A stretch of 64,000 bases of DNA from Marinobacter sp. F4216 (GTDB lineage Bacteria; Pseudomonadota; Gammaproteobacteria; Pseudomonadales; Oleiphilaceae): NCBI RefSeq assembly GCF_019931195.1, contig NZ_JAIOUO010000006.1, forward strand, positions 124,001 to 188,000, in the 5' to 3' direction. Made by a program: the position numbers and the translations under genes. The notes under the pieces were generated by a model, which was given only the letters and a program-made list of their open reading frames with translations, ran no database searches and had not been told where the DNA came from. Below, in pieces: positions 7,973 to 17,298 of this stretch. Each line of letters begins with the position of its first letter. Position 1 is the first letter of the stretch.

Positions 7973-8611
7973 ATGACGGTGTCTGATCAGGGCCCGCAGC
8001 CTAACCGGCGTGTGTCCGTAAGTGGTGCAGACGAGCTGATTCACCACCACACTGAATTGCCCACCACCCGCATCAGTCAGTGGCTCGATTCTGTTCTGAC
8101 GGCCATTGGCAAAACCGCCTCCTGGCTTTGGCTGGTAGTGACGGGCGTCATTATCTGGGCGGTGGTTGGCCGCTATGTGTTTGGCCAGGGATCGGTCCTT
8201 CTGGAAGAGGTCCAGTGGCACCTGGCGGGCGCAGGCTGGCTTCTTGGCCTGGCCTACACCCTGGTGGTCGACGACCACGTCCGCGTCGACGTGATTCACG
8301 AGCGCCTGTCCCTTCGGACCCAGGGCTGGATCGAATTCTTCGGTTTGTTGATTCTGCTGCTGCCGTTTCTCGGGTTAGCGGTGTACGAGATGGTGCCCTA
8401 CGCCATTCGCTCATGGGAGCTTGGCGAAACCAGTCAGGCGCCCGCAGGCCTTTCCAATCGCTGGGTGCTCAAGGCCATCCTGGCCCTGTCTTTTGCGCTG
8501 ATTATGATTGCGGCCCTGTCACGCCTGTTCAAGGTAACCGCTCTGTTGTTTGGCTTCCCCCGCCCGATCCGGGTTGAGTCCGGGAATGACAAGAAAGAGG
8601 ACGCGAACTGA
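7973..8611 (+). CDS. TRAP transporter small permease (DctQ)
   Basis: This 212-aa protein has four hydrophobic segments (about residues 45-68, 78-100, 118-140 and 160-185) after a long polar N-terminus. That is the DctQ topology. The sequence between helices 2 and 3 (VVDDHVRVDVI) is the conserved DctQ loop. AGGTGA lies 6 nt upstream of the start. The last four bases overlap the start of dctM (ATGA), so the two membrane subunits are coupled. It forms the permease with DctM and receives substrate from the DctP protein upstream. Confidence 0.9.
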   Translation: MTVSDQGPQPNRRVSVSGADELIHHHTELPTTRISQWLDSVLTAIGKTASWLWLVVTGVIIWAVVGRYVFGQGSVLLEEVQWHLAGAGWLLGLAYTLVVDDHVRVDVIHERLSLRTQGWIEFFGLLILLLPFLGLAVYEMVPYAIRSWELGETSQAPAGLSNRWVLKAILALSFALIMIAALSRLFKVTALLFGFPRPIRVESGNDKKEDAN

Positions 8612-9975
8612 TGGAGCTCGAAACGCTTTTTGTAATCGGCATGTTCCTGACCTTCGGGGTCCTGCTGATGACCGGGTACCCGGTTGCCTGGGTATTGGGT
8701 GGAACCGCTGTTATCTGGACCGTCGTCGGGGTCGTGGCGGTGGAAAACTTTGGTGCCAATTTATGGTTTGATTACCCCTCATCCATGGGGTTGGTGCCCG
8801 AACGGATATGGGACATCGTCAAAAGCGAGACGCTCGTGGCGCTGCCCATGTTTATCTTCATGGGCATCATGCTGGACCAGTCTGGCGTGGCCGAACGCCT
8901 GATGAACAGCATGGTGAAGCTGTTTGGTAATGTGCGTGGCGGGTTTGCCGTCACGGTCATCGTGATTGGCGTGCTGCTGGCCGCCACTACCGGCATCATC
9001 GGTGCGTCCGTGGTACTGCTCGGTATGCTGTCGCTGCCAGTGATGATGGAAAACAAGTACGACAAGGGCTTTGCGGTCGGTACGGCGTGCGCTACCGGCA
9101 CGCTGGGTATCCTGATTCCGCCCTCCATCATGCTGGTGTTGATGGCCGATCGCCTGGCGGTTCCCGAGGCGTCGGTGGGTGACCTGTTTATGGGGGCCTT
9201 CCTGCCGGGCCTGCTGCTGGGTGCCATGTACGTGGCCTATGCCATGCTGCGACCCTTGTTCCAGCCCAACGTTGCACCGGTTCCCGAAGGCTTGGAGAAG
9301 GTCAGCTGGGGCGTGGTCTGGGAAGTGGCCAAGGCAGTACTGCCGACAGCGGCGCTGATTCTGGGGGTGCTAGGTTCCATCTTCGCCGGCATTGCCACGC
9401 CCACCGAGGCATCTGGTGTCGGTGCCCTGGGTGCGCTGCTGCTGGCCCTGATGGCGGGACGTCTGAATCTGAAGGTGCTGAATTCCTCTATGCAGCAGAC
9501 CACCCGCACAGCGGCGTTTATCTTCGCCATCTTTCTGGGCGCCACCGCGTTTTCGGTGGTCCTGCGGGGGCTGGGCGGTGACGCGGTTATCGAAGATGCC
9601 CTGCTGAGTCTGCCCTTCGGGCCTTACGGCATTGTCCTGACCATCCTGTTTGCCGTTTTCCTGCTGGGCTTCTTCCTGGACTGGGTGGAAATAACCCTGA
9701 TTATCCTGCCACTGGTGGCGCCGGTGGTGCAGCAACTGGGTTTCGACCTGGTGTGGTTCACCATCCTGTTTGCCATGTGTCTGCAGACGTCCTTCCTGAC
9801 CCCGCCGGTCGGCTTCGCCCTGTTCTACATCAAGGGTGTGGCGCCGCCGGAGATCAAGGTGACCGACATTTATCGCGGCGTGGTGCCGTTCATCATCATT
9901 CAGCTGGTAGCCCTGGCCATCGTGTTCCTGGTTCCGGAAATTGCGACCTGGCTGCCCAGCGTGGCTTATGACTGA
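8611..9975 (+). CDS. TRAP transporter large permease (DctM)
   Basis: This 454-aa polytopic protein has about twelve hydrophobic segments. It carries DctM signatures such as GVLLAATTGIIGASVVLLGM, a TGTLGILIPPSIMLV hairpin and a second TPTEASGVGALGALLL repeat. The length is slightly above the common 425-440 aa. It is the sodium-coupled transport subunit. The ATG overlaps the stop of dctQ. hbdH follows after 13 nt with its own GAGGAG site. Confidence 0.92.
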   Translation: MELETLFVIGMFLTFGVLLMTGYPVAWVLGGTAVIWTVVGVVAVENFGANLWFDYPSSMGLVPERIWDIVKSETLVALPMFIFMGIMLDQSGVAERLMNSMVKLFGNVRGGFAVTVIVIGVLLAATTGIIGASVVLLGMLSLPVMMENKYDKGFAVGTACATGTLGILIPPSIMLVLMADRLAVPEASVGDLFMGAFLPGLLLGAMYVAYAMLRPLFQPNVAPVPEGLEKVSWGVVWEVAKAVLPTAALILGVLGSIFAGIATPTEASGVGALGALLLALMAGRLNLKVLNSSMQQTTRTAAFIFAIFLGATAFSVVLRGLGGDAVIEDALLSLPFGPYGIVLTILFAVFLLGFFLDWVEITLIILPLVAPVVQQLGFDLVWFTILFAMCLQTSFLTPPVGFALFYIKGVAPPEIKVTDIYRGVVPFIIIQLVALAIVFLVPEIATWLPSVAYD

Positions 9976-9988
9976 GGAGACCTGAAGC

Positions 9989-10768
9989 ATGCGTCTTGAA
10001 AACCGGATTGCACTGATTACCGGTGCCGGACGAGGCATCGGCCGGGCCATCGCGGAACAATACGGCCGGGAGGGTGCCAAAGTCGCGGTGGCCGACCTGA
10101 CCCTCGAGGGAGCGAAGGAAGCGGCTGAAGCCATTGAAAAAGCGGGCGGCACCGCCATGGCGCTGGCGATGGACGTCACCAATGAACAGGCCGTCGATGA
10201 GGGCGTCGCTGCCATTGTCGAACGCTGGGGTGGGCTGGATATCGCCCTCGCCAACGCAGGTATCCAGCACATCGATGCGGTACACAAGCTGGCCTTCGCC
10301 GACTGGAGCAAGGTGATGAGCGTGCACCTTGACGGGGCCTTCCTGGTGACCCGCGCGGCTCTCAAGCAGATGTACGAAAGTGGCGGTGGCACCATGTTGT
10401 ACATGGGGTCCGTGCACTCCCTCGAAGCATCACCGCTGAAGGCGCCCTATGTGGCCGCCAAGCACGGCATGCTGGGCTTGTGCCGGGCGGTAGCCAAAGA
10501 GGGCGCCGAGCATGGCGTTCGCAGTAACATCATCTGCCCGGGCTTTGTTCGCACCCCGCTGGTGGACAAGCAGATTCCGGAGCAGGCCAAAGAACTGGGC
10601 ATCTCCGAGCAGGATGTGATCAGCAAGGTGATGCTGAAAAACACCGTCGACGGTGAGTTCACCACCCTTGAGGATGTGGCGGAAGTCGCGGTCCATCTGG
10701 CGGCCTTCCCGTCTGCCGCCTTGACCGGTCAGTCTATCGTGGTCAGCCACGGCTGGCACATGCAGTAA
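9989..10768 (+). CDS. hbdH: 3-hydroxybutyrate dehydrogenase (SDR family)
   Basis: This 259-aa short-chain dehydrogenase oxidises D-3-hydroxybutyrate to acetoacetate with NAD+. Visible are the cofactor loop TGAGRGIG (residues 10-17), NAG (near 89), a catalytic Ser in MGSVHS, and YVAAK (the YxxxK pair). The sequence following YVAAK, with [19 protein letters not shown], is characteristic of 3-hydroxybutyrate dehydrogenases rather than of generic SDRs. The start has GAGGAG upstream. It lies between the transporter and acetoacetyl-CoA synthetase in one operon, exactly where the pathway would need it. Confidence 0.93.
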   Translation: MRLENRIALITGAGRGIGRAIAEQYGREGAKVAVADLTLEGAKEAAEAIEKAGGTAMALAMDVTNEQAVDEGVAAIVERWGGLDIALANAGIQHIDAVHKLAFADWSKVMSVHLDGAFLVTRAALKQMYESGGGTMLYMGSVHSLEASPLKAPYVAAKHGMLGLCRAVAKEGAEHGVRSNIICPGFVRTPLVDKQIPEQAKELGISEQDVISKVMLKNTVDGEFTTLEDVAEVAVHLAAFPSAALTGQSIVVSHGWHMQ

Positions 10769-10784
10769 TTGTCAGGAGCGTCAG

Positions 10785-12773
10785 ATGAGTAACACAGAAC
10801 AGTCACCGGTGGTCTGGTCTCCGTCGGAAGACACCCTTCGGAACTCCCGCATGGGCCAGTTCAAAATCTGGCTGGAAGCGCAGGGCTATGGCCCGTTTGA
10901 GGACTATCACGCGCTGCATCAGTGGTCGATTGATCAGCTGGACACCTTCTGGGCCAAGGTCTGGGACTATTGCGGCCTGGTCTGCGATACCCCGGCCCAA
11001 CAGGTGCTGGGCAGCCGGGACATGCCGGGAGCCGAATGGTTCCCGGACATGACACTGAACTTCGCGGCCAATTTGCTGCGACTGGCTGACGGTGAACACG
11101 CCGATCGGGAAGCCATTGTCGCCTACTGTGAAACCCGGCCCGTGCTGCGCCGGACTTACGGCGAACTGAAAGCGGACGTTGGCGCGTTCGAAGCCTTCCT
11201 CAGAAGCAAGGGCATCGTGGCGGGAGATCGGGTGGCCGGTGTGGTTACCAACGGCTATGAAGCCATGGTTGGCATGCTGGCGGCCACCAGCCTGGGGGCC
11301 ATCTGGAGCTCGGCTTCGCCCGATTTCGGTTCCGGGGCGATCCTCGACCGCTTTGGCCAGATCGAGCCTTCGGCGCTCATTGCGGTGAATGGCTATGGCT
11401 ACGGCGGCAAGGTGTTTGCGCGCCAGGAAGAGTTTGCCGGGCTGGTCGCCGGACTGCCGTCCCTGAAATGCGTTATCAGTGTGCAGCAGTTACCGGGTGA
11501 GGCGCCCATCGCCGGTGATCTGGTGAACACCTGGGAAGAGGCCATTGCCTTCGGCGCTGGCCAGGCGCCCAGCTTTACGCCACAGAAACCGGATCACCCG
11601 GTTTACATCCTGTACTCCTCGGGTACTACCGGTAAGCCCAAGTGCATCGTGCACGGTAACGCCGGCCTGCTGGTCAATCACGCGAAAGAGCTGATGCTGC
11701 ACGGCGATGTGGGGCCGGAAGACCGCTTCCTGTACTTCACTACCTGCGGCTGGATGATGTGGAACTGGCAAGCGTCTGCGCTGATGACCGGCGCTGCGGT
11801 TATCACTGTGGATGGTTCGCCCGGTTACCCGACCCTGAACAGCCTGTGGGAAACCGTGGCCACTGAAAAGGTCACCCATTACGGTACCAGCGCTCGCTTT
11901 ATTGCCGGCTGTCGTAAGGCGGAACTGAAGCCGGCCAAAGATCTGGATCTGAGTGCCCTGCGGGTGCTCTTCTCCACCGGGTCACCGCTGCTGCCCGAGG
12001 ACTACGACTGGGTCTACGAAGACGGCGCACCGGGCGTTCTGCTTGGCTCCATCGCCGGTGGCACCGATATCTGTGGTTGCTTTGTCGGGGCTACCCCGCT
12101 GCTCCCGGTGCGCCGGGGTGAAATCCAGTGCCGCTTCCTCGGTGTCGACGCCGTGGCTTACGGGGATGACGGGCGGCCGGTCAGCGAAGGCCGGGGTGAG
12201 CTGGTGTGCCGGCAGCCCTTGCCGTCCATGCCGGTGTCGTTTTGGGATGATGCGGACGGTGCCCGTTATCGCTCCGCCTATTTCGAAACCTTCCCCGGCG
12301 TTTGGGCCCACGGCGATTTCATTGAGTTCACCGAGCACGGTGGCGCCATTATCTATGGCCGTTCCGACGCCACCCTGAACCCGGGTGGTGTGCGCATCGG
12401 TACGGCGGAAATCTACCGCCAGGTGGAAACGGTGGCCGAAGTGAAGGACAGCCTGGTAGTAGGACGCCAGATCGATGGCGATGTGGAAGTGGTTCTTCTG
12501 GTGGTACCGGCCCAGGGCCAGGCCTTAACGGAGGGCCTTGAGAAAACTCTGAAAACCCGCATCCGTGAGGGAGCCAGTCCACGCCACGTGCCCCGACACA
12601 TCGTCGAGGTGCCGGATATTCCCTACACCCGCAGTGGTAAGAAAGTGGAACTGGCCGTCGCCCGTCTAATCAACGGGTCCGCCAAGGCGGATAACCGCGA
12701 TGCGCTGGCCAATCCCGAAGCGCTGGACCAGATTCGGGAACGCTTCCGGCAGGCTGAGTTGCTGCCCGCCTGA
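10785..12773 (+). CDS. Acetoacetyl-CoA synthetase (acetoacetate-CoA ligase)
   Basis: This 662-aa ANL-superfamily enzyme activates acetoacetate to acetoacetyl-CoA with ATP. Motifs include the AMP-binding P-loop-like YILYSSGTTGKPKCIVHG (about residues 273-290), TTCGWMMWNWQ and FSTGSPLLPEDYDWVYE. The C-terminal GRSDATLNPGGVRIGTAEIYRQVE and YTRSGKKVELAV (catalytic lysine) are also present. Length and the LNPGGVRIGTAEIYR motif match the acetoacetyl-CoA synthetase branch. It ends the operon, so acetoacetate made by HbdH is activated by ligation rather than by a CoA-transferase. Ribosome site CAGGAG lies 8 nt before the ATG. Confidence 0.93.
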   Translation: MSNTEQSPVVWSPSEDTLRNSRMGQFKIWLEAQGYGPFEDYHALHQWSIDQLDTFWAKVWDYCGLVCDTPAQQVLGSRDMPGAEWFPDMTLNFAANLLRLADGEHADREAIVAYCETRPVLRRTYGELKADVGAFEAFLRSKGIVAGDRVAGVVTNGYEAMVGMLAATSLGAIWSSASPDFGSGAILDRFGQIEPSALIAVNGYGYGGKVFARQEEFAGLVAGLPSLKCVISVQQLPGEAPIAGDLVNTWEEAIAFGAGQAPSFTPQKPDHPVYILYSSGTTGKPKCIVHGNAGLLVNHAKELMLHGDVGPEDRFLYFTTCGWMMWNWQASALMTGAAVITVDGSPGYPTLNSLWETVATEKVTHYGTSARFIAGCRKAELKPAKDLDLSALRVLFSTGSPLLPEDYDWVYEDGAPGVLLGSIAGGTDICGCFVGATPLLPVRRGEIQCRFLGVDAVAYGDDGRPVSEGRGELVCRQPLPSMPVSFWDDADGARYRSAYFETFPGVWAHGDFIEFTEHGGAIIYGRSDATLNPGGVRIGTAEIYRQVETVAEVKDSLVVGRQIDGDVEVVLLVVPAQGQALTEGLEKTLKTRIREGASPRHVPRHIVEVPDIPYTRSGKKVELAVARLINGSAKADNRDALANPEALDQIRERFRQAELLPA

Positions 12774-12780
12774 TCCTGCC

Positions 12781-12806
12781 GGACGGGGCCTCCACGGGCC
12801 CCGTCC
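12781..12806 (+). terminator. GC-rich hairpin after the 3HB operon
   Basis: A 10-bp perfect stem GGACGGGGCC/GGCCCCGTCC lies 8 nt after the acetoacetyl-CoA synthetase stop. No T-run follows, so termination efficiency is uncertain. The rest of 12807-13079 holds only the promoter listed next. Confidence 0.55.
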
Positions 12807-12905
12807 GTGCTCCGGCGCCTCGTGGTCGGACATCCCTCCCGTTAACCATCGGAATGTATGAAAGTTTCGTAAATTAGCAGTGCATCGGCGTCTGTTTATC
12901 GCTTT

Positions 12906-12933
12906 TTGAGCTTGGATACTCCGTTTTTATACT
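12906..12933 (+). promoter_or_regulatory. Candidate sigma-70 promoter of isocitrate dehydrogenase
   Basis: TTGAGC (12906-12911) and TATACT (12928-12933) are separated by 16 bp, in an AT-rich stretch unlike the surroundings. The transcript would carry a leader of about 140 nt. Confidence 0.4.
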
Positions 12934-13079
12934 AAGATCGTAACGCTGATTTCCGAAAAAATGTTATCTTAATAAGCCTATCAATAGTTTCTGATCAGTC
13001 ATTGCTCGTGTCTCGCGTTCACAAGACGCATGACTGTGCCGTGACCGTCCTGAACCCACCCATTTGCCTGAGGACGAAA

Positions 13080-15323
13080 ATGACATCATCCAAAGCCAAG
13101 ATCGTCTATACCCTGACTGACGAGGCACCTGCTCTCGCCACCCGGTCACTGCTTCCCATCCTGGAAACCTATGCCAAGCCGGCTGGTATTGAATTTGAAA
13201 CCAGTGATATCTCCCTTGCGGCGCGTATCCTGGCGAACTTCCCGGACTACCTTGAGGAAGACCAGCGGGTTCCGGATGCCCTGGCTGAATTGGGCGAGTA
13301 CACCAAGGACCCGGATGCGAACATCATCAAGCTGCCGAACATTTCTGCTTCGATCCCCCAGCTGCGTGCGGCCATCAACGAGCTGAACGAGCAGGGTTAC
13401 AAGGTTCCGGAATACAAGGAACACCCTGAGACTGAGGAAGAAGAGCAGATCAAGGCCCGTTACGCCAAAGTGCTAGGTAGTGCGGTCAACCCGGTGCTGC
13501 GTGAAGGTAACTCCGATCGTCGTGCGCCCACCGCGGTGAAGGCGTTTGCCCGCAAGTACCCCCATTCCATGGGTGAGTGGAGCCCAGCTTCCCGCACTCA
13601 CGTTGCCCACATGCGTGGCGGCGACTTCTACTCCAGCGAGCAGTCCCTGACCCTGGATCGGGCCACCGATGCCAAGATCGTGTTTGAAAACACCAAGGGT
13701 GAGCAAACCATCATGAAGGACAGCCTGCCGCTGCAGGAAGGCGAAGTCCTCGATGCCATGTTCATGAGCAAGAAAGCCCTGTGCAAATTCTTCGAGGACG
13801 TGATCGCCGACTGCGAAAAGACCGGCGTCATGTTCTCCCTGCACGTGAAGGCGACCATGATGAAAATCTCTCACCCGATCGTGTTCGGACACGCGGTGAA
13901 GATTTACTACAAGGACCTCTTTGACAAGTACGGTGACCTGTTCGACGAGTTGGGTGTGAACCCGAACAACGGTCTGTCCAGCGTGGTCGAGAAGATCAAG
14001 GAGCTGCCGGAATCCAAGCAGGAAGAAATCCAGGAAGAGCTGCACAAGTGCTACGAGCACCGCCCGGAAATCGCCATGGTCGATTCCGTCAAGGGCATCA
14101 CCAACCTGCACGTACCGAGCGACGTGATTGTTGATGCCTCCATGCCTGCGATGATCCGTAATTCCGGCAAGATGTGGGCCCGTGATGGCAAGCTGAAGGA
14201 CACCAAGGCGGTTATGCCGGAGTCCACCTACGCCACCATCTACCAGGAAGTGATCAACTTCTGTAAGACCCATGGTGCGTTTGATCCCACCACGATGGGT
14301 ACGGTACCGAACGTTGGTCTGATGGCGCAGAAGGCTGAAGAGTACGGTTCCCACGACAAGACCTTCGAAATGCAGGAAGACGGCATCATGCGCATCGTTG
14401 ATGCCGACGGCCGCGTTCTGACCGAGCACAAGGTTGAAGAAGGTGACATCTGGCGTGCCTGTCAGACCAAGGATCTGCCGATCCGTGACTGGGTGAAGCT
14501 GGCGGTGAACCGTGGTCGCTCCTCCGGTATGCCGGTTCTGTTCTGGCTGGACGACGAGCGTCCCCACGATGCCCAGCTGATCCAGAAGGTCGAGAAGTAC
14601 CTGGCCGAGATGGACACCGAAGGTGTGGAAATCCTGATCAAGAGCCCGGTTCGCGCCATCCGCTGGACCATGGAGCGCCTGATCCGTGGCCTGGATACCA
14701 TTTCGGTCACCGGTAACGTACTGCGCGACTACCTCACCGACCTGTTCCCGATCCTGGAGCTCGGCACCAGCGCCAAGATGCTGTCCATTGTTCCGCTGCT
14801 GAACGGTGGTGGCCTGTACGAAACCGGCGCTGGCGGTTCCGCGCCCAAGCACGTACAGCAGCTGATTCAGGAAAATCACCTGCGCTGGGATTCCCTCGGG
14901 GAGTTCCTGGCCATTGCCGTGTCACTGGATGAGCTGGGTGAAAAGCAGTCCAACGACCGCGCCCGTCTGCTGGGTCAGACCCTGGACAAGGCCACTGAGC
15001 GCCTGCTGGAAAACAACCAGTCGCCGTCTCGCGTAACCGGTGAGCTGGACAACCGTGGCAGCCACTTCCACCTGGCCCGTTACTGGGCTGAGGAACTGAG
15101 CAAGCAGGACGACGATCCGCAGCTGAAGGAATTCTTCAGCAAGCTGTCCGCGCAGCTCGAAGAGAACAAGGACAAGATCCTTGAGGAAATGACCGTGATC
15201 CAGGGCCATCCGGCCGATATCGGTGGTTACTACCACGCACCGAAGGACATGGTCTGCGAGGTGATGCAGCCGAGCGAAACCCTGAACAAGATCCTGTCCG
15301 ACGCCCGCGCGTCGGTGAGCTGA
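13080..15323 (+). CDS. icd: Monomeric NADP-dependent isocitrate dehydrogenase
   Basis: This 747-aa protein converts isocitrate to 2-oxoglutarate with NADP+ in the TCA cycle. Length and sequence match the monomeric IDH class (about 740 aa), for example [24 protein letters not shown] at the N-terminus, [20 protein letters not shown] and [19 protein letters not shown]. This class is unrelated in length to the common dimeric 420-aa enzyme. I chose the ATG beginning MTSSKAK because TGAGGA lies 6 nt upstream, rather than the in-frame start 78 nt earlier. It is monocistronic, with its own promoter and a strong terminator. Confidence 0.95.
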   Translation: MTSSKAKIVYTLTDEAPALATRSLLPILETYAKPAGIEFETSDISLAARILANFPDYLEEDQRVPDALAELGEYTKDPDANIIKLPNISASIPQLRAAINELNEQGYKVPEYKEHPETEEEEQIKARYAKVLGSAVNPVLREGNSDRRAPTAVKAFARKYPHSMGEWSPASRTHVAHMRGGDFYSSEQSLTLDRATDAKIVFENTKGEQTIMKDSLPLQEGEVLDAMFMSKKALCKFFEDVIADCEKTGVMFSLHVKATMMKISHPIVFGHAVKIYYKDLFDKYGDLFDELGVNPNNGLSSVVEKIKELPESKQEEIQEELHKCYEHRPEIAMVDSVKGITNLHVPSDVIVDASMPAMIRNSGKMWARDGKLKDTKAVMPESTYATIYQEVINFCKTHGAFDPTTMGTVPNVGLMAQKAEEYGSHDKTFEMQEDGIMRIVDADGRVLTEHKVEEGDIWRACQTKDLPIRDWVKLAVNRGRSSGMPVLFWLDDERPHDAQLIQKVEKYLAEMDTEGVEILIKSPVRAIRWTMERLIRGLDTISVTGNVLRDYLTDLFPILELGTSAKMLSIVPLLNGGGLYETGAGGSAPKHVQQLIQENHLRWDSLGEFLAIAVSLDELGEKQSNDRARLLGQTLDKATERLLENNQSPSRVTGELDNRGSHFHLARYWAEELSKQDDDPQLKEFFSKLSAQLEENKDKILEEMTVIQGHPADIGGYYHAPKDMVCEVMQPSETLNKILSDARASVS

Positions 15324-15362
15324 TCTCCGGTCCTGCGGTAAGCAGGATGGTCAGGAACAAGG

Positions 15363-15399
15363 AAAACCGGGGAGTCCGCAGGGGCTCTCCGGTTTTTTT
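15363..15399. terminator. Bidirectional terminator between icd and the antiporter gene
   Basis: The 12-bp stem AAAACCGGGGAG/CTCTCCGGTTTT (one G-T pair) is followed by a T7 run on the plus strand. A shorter T-run exists on the minus side. It serves icd and probably the convergent antiporter gene. Confidence 0.85.
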
Positions 15400-15427
15400 A
15401 TGGGGTTTTGGGCTTGTGGCCCCGGTG

Positions 15428-16591
15428 CTAGCGAATTTCGCCTGCCTGCTTGAGCTGGTGCATGGTGACCGGCGGGCCAATGAGTTCGAACAACACGGTG
15501 GAAGCAATAACCAGGGGGACCAAGTAGGTGAGTTCAGGAATGCGATCTGAGGCGACCAGTGCCAGCCCCATGGCCACCCCCGCCTGGGGCAGCAGGCACG
15601 CGCCGGAATGAAAGCGGACCCTCGGGTCTGAGCCGGCCAGCACCCCACCCGCAAAGCCACCCGCCACGCGTCCGATGATTCGCACGATGATATACGCCAT
15701 GCCAATGCCGCCCACGGTTGGCAGCACAGACCAATCAAGCCGGAAGCCGGCAAGAAAGAAAAACATGGCAAGGAAGGGCTCGATGATGCCCTCGATCGAG
15801 CGAAACGGGCGTACATGGTGGCTGGCCACGTTCGCGACTGTGACCCCCAGTGTCATGCAGGTCAGCAGGTAGGACACTTCCAGGGCACCGGCCAGGCCGG
15901 CGGCAAGGAATACGAACCCCGCGGATTCCAGCAACATGGGCTCGCCGGGTTTGAGTCGGCCGGTCAACCAACCCATGGGCAGACCTAGAATGGCACCCAG
16001 AAGAATCGCGCCCGCCACTTCGTACAGTCCGTGCAGCGCCGTTCCGGTCACGTCTGCGCCGTTGCCGGAAACCAGCATGGCGAACACCAGCAGTACGCTG
16101 AACAGCAGTGCCCCCCAGGCATCATCAATGGCCACCACCTGGGTGACCAGGCGAGTGAGCGGCCCCCTGGCCCGGGTTTGTCGAACCACATCCAGGGTTG
16201 CTGCGGGATCGGTGGCGGTGGCAATGGCGGCCAGGATCAGTGCGGCCAGAAGCTCTCCGGTGACGGCCCAGATCGCGACAAAGATCAGCCCCGCGGTGAC
16301 CAGCGTGACCGCGAGGCTGACAATAATGGCTTCCCGGCCCTGTTTCAGATCCCGGACCGACATCCGTTCGCCGAGCAGGAAGCCCACCATGGCCAGGGTT
16401 AGTTCGGTCACCAGAGGGAAGTTGTCGCTGATCGACGCTGGCACCAGATCCAGCACTTCCGGGCCGGCCAGCGTACCGACCAGGATCAGCAGCGTGACCC
16501 GGGGAACATGGAGTCGCTGGCCCAGGGTGTGGGCGCCCAGCGCCAGCAACATGATGCCCCCAATCAGGAGCAGGTCCTGGGTGTGTTCCAC
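15428..16591 (-). CDS. Cation/proton antiporter, CPA family (no regulatory domain)
   Basis: This 387-aa polytopic protein has about 11-12 hydrophobic segments. It includes an ATDPAATLDVVRQ stretch (the TDP motif of cation/H+ exchangers) and AIDDAWG with paired acidic residues in a predicted transport helix. The sequence ends straight after the membrane domain and lacks the RCK/TrkA-N domains of Kef-type channels. It starts at GTG with GGAG upstream, only 3 nt after the ybaK stop, so it is the second gene of a ybaK-antiporter operon. The ion (Na+ or K+) cannot be told from sequence. Confidence 0.8.
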   Translation of the reverse strand: MEHTQDLLLIGGIMLLALGAHTLGQRLHVPRVTLLILVGTLAGPEVLDLVPASISDNFPLVTELTLAMVGFLLGERMSVRDLKQGREAIIVSLAVTLVTAGLIFVAIWAVTGELLAALILAAIATATDPAATLDVVRQTRARGPLTRLVTQVVAIDDAWGALLFSVLLVFAMLVSGNGADVTGTALHGLYEVAGAILLGAILGLPMGWLTGRLKPGEPMLLESAGFVFLAAGLAGALEVSYLLTCMTLGVTVANVASHHVRPFRSIEGIIEPFLAMFFFLAGFRLDWSVLPTVGGIGMAYIIVRIIGRVAGGFAGGVLAGSDPRVRFHSGACLLPQAGVAMGLALVASDRIPELTYLVPLVIASTVLFELIGPPVTMHQLKQAGEIR

Positions 16592-16594
16592 GGT

Positions 16595-17065
16595 TTACTC
16601 CTGCTGCAACGGGACGAAGGCAGCGTTCAGGAGTGCGCTCAGATCCTGTGGTGACAATTCAATTTCCAGTCCCCGGCGCCCTGCGCTGACAAAGATGGTC
16701 TCGAAGCTTTCGGCCGACTGATCGATAAACGTTTTCAGGGGGCGTTTCTGGCCGAGAGGGCTTACCCCACCGAGTATATAGCCGGTGCTTCGTTCTACCG
16801 CCTTTGGATCCGCCATGGTGGCTTTTTTTCCCGACGTCGCCTTCGCTATCCGTTTCAAGCTGAGTTGGGTCTGTACAGGCACGATGCCAACGGTCATGGA
16901 CTTTCCGTCAACCAGGACCACCAGGGTTTTGAATACCCGGGCAGGCTCCACGTCCATCTTTTGGGCGGCTTCAAGGCCATAACTCTGGCTGTCGGGATCA
17001 TGTTCGTATTCATGCACCCTGAAGGCCACACCTGCCTTCTTGAGCGCGTTGATGCCGGGGGTCAT
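16595..17065 (-). CDS. ybaK: Cys-tRNA(Pro)/Cys-tRNA(Cys) deacylase, YbaK/EbsC family
   Basis: This 156-aa protein has the length and sequence of YbaK, which hydrolyses mischarged Cys-tRNA(Pro). Characteristic segments are YGLEAAQKMDVEPARVFKTLVV, the active-site lysine in that helix, GKKATMADPKAVERSTGYILGGVSPLGQKRPL (conserved GGVSPxGxK) and a VSAGRRGLEIELSP end. AAGGAC precedes the ATG. It lies 3 nt upstream of the antiporter gene; no functional link between the two is evident. Confidence 0.9.
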   Translation of the reverse strand: MTPGINALKKAGVAFRVHEYEHDPDSQSYGLEAAQKMDVEPARVFKTLVVLVDGKSMTVGIVPVQTQLSLKRIAKATSGKKATMADPKAVERSTGYILGGVSPLGQKRPLKTFIDQSAESFETIFVSAGRRGLEIELSPQDLSALLNAAFVPLQQE

Positions 17066-17298
17066 GGTGAGGTCCTTGTCCTTTTTGTTCTTGAATGCCT
17101 AAAACTTAACACAGTCCGCAGCCACAGCAGACCGCTTCGCTTGTCTCTGGTACCGAAAGGTGTGTCTGTTCATAATGGCTACCTATGGTCGTCAGGTGTT
17201 GGACTGGCTGACAGCCACAGTACCTGCCTGTGGCCAATGACCCTCCCGGGCTCAGTGACGACACTGGGCCCAACGTATGCTTGAAGAAGGTTTATCGG

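Noticed and set aside
13473..14879. 468-aa open frame on the minus strand
   Set aside because: It is antisense to isocitrate dehydrogenase, with repetitive H/G/L/V/Q-rich composition and no recognisable motif.
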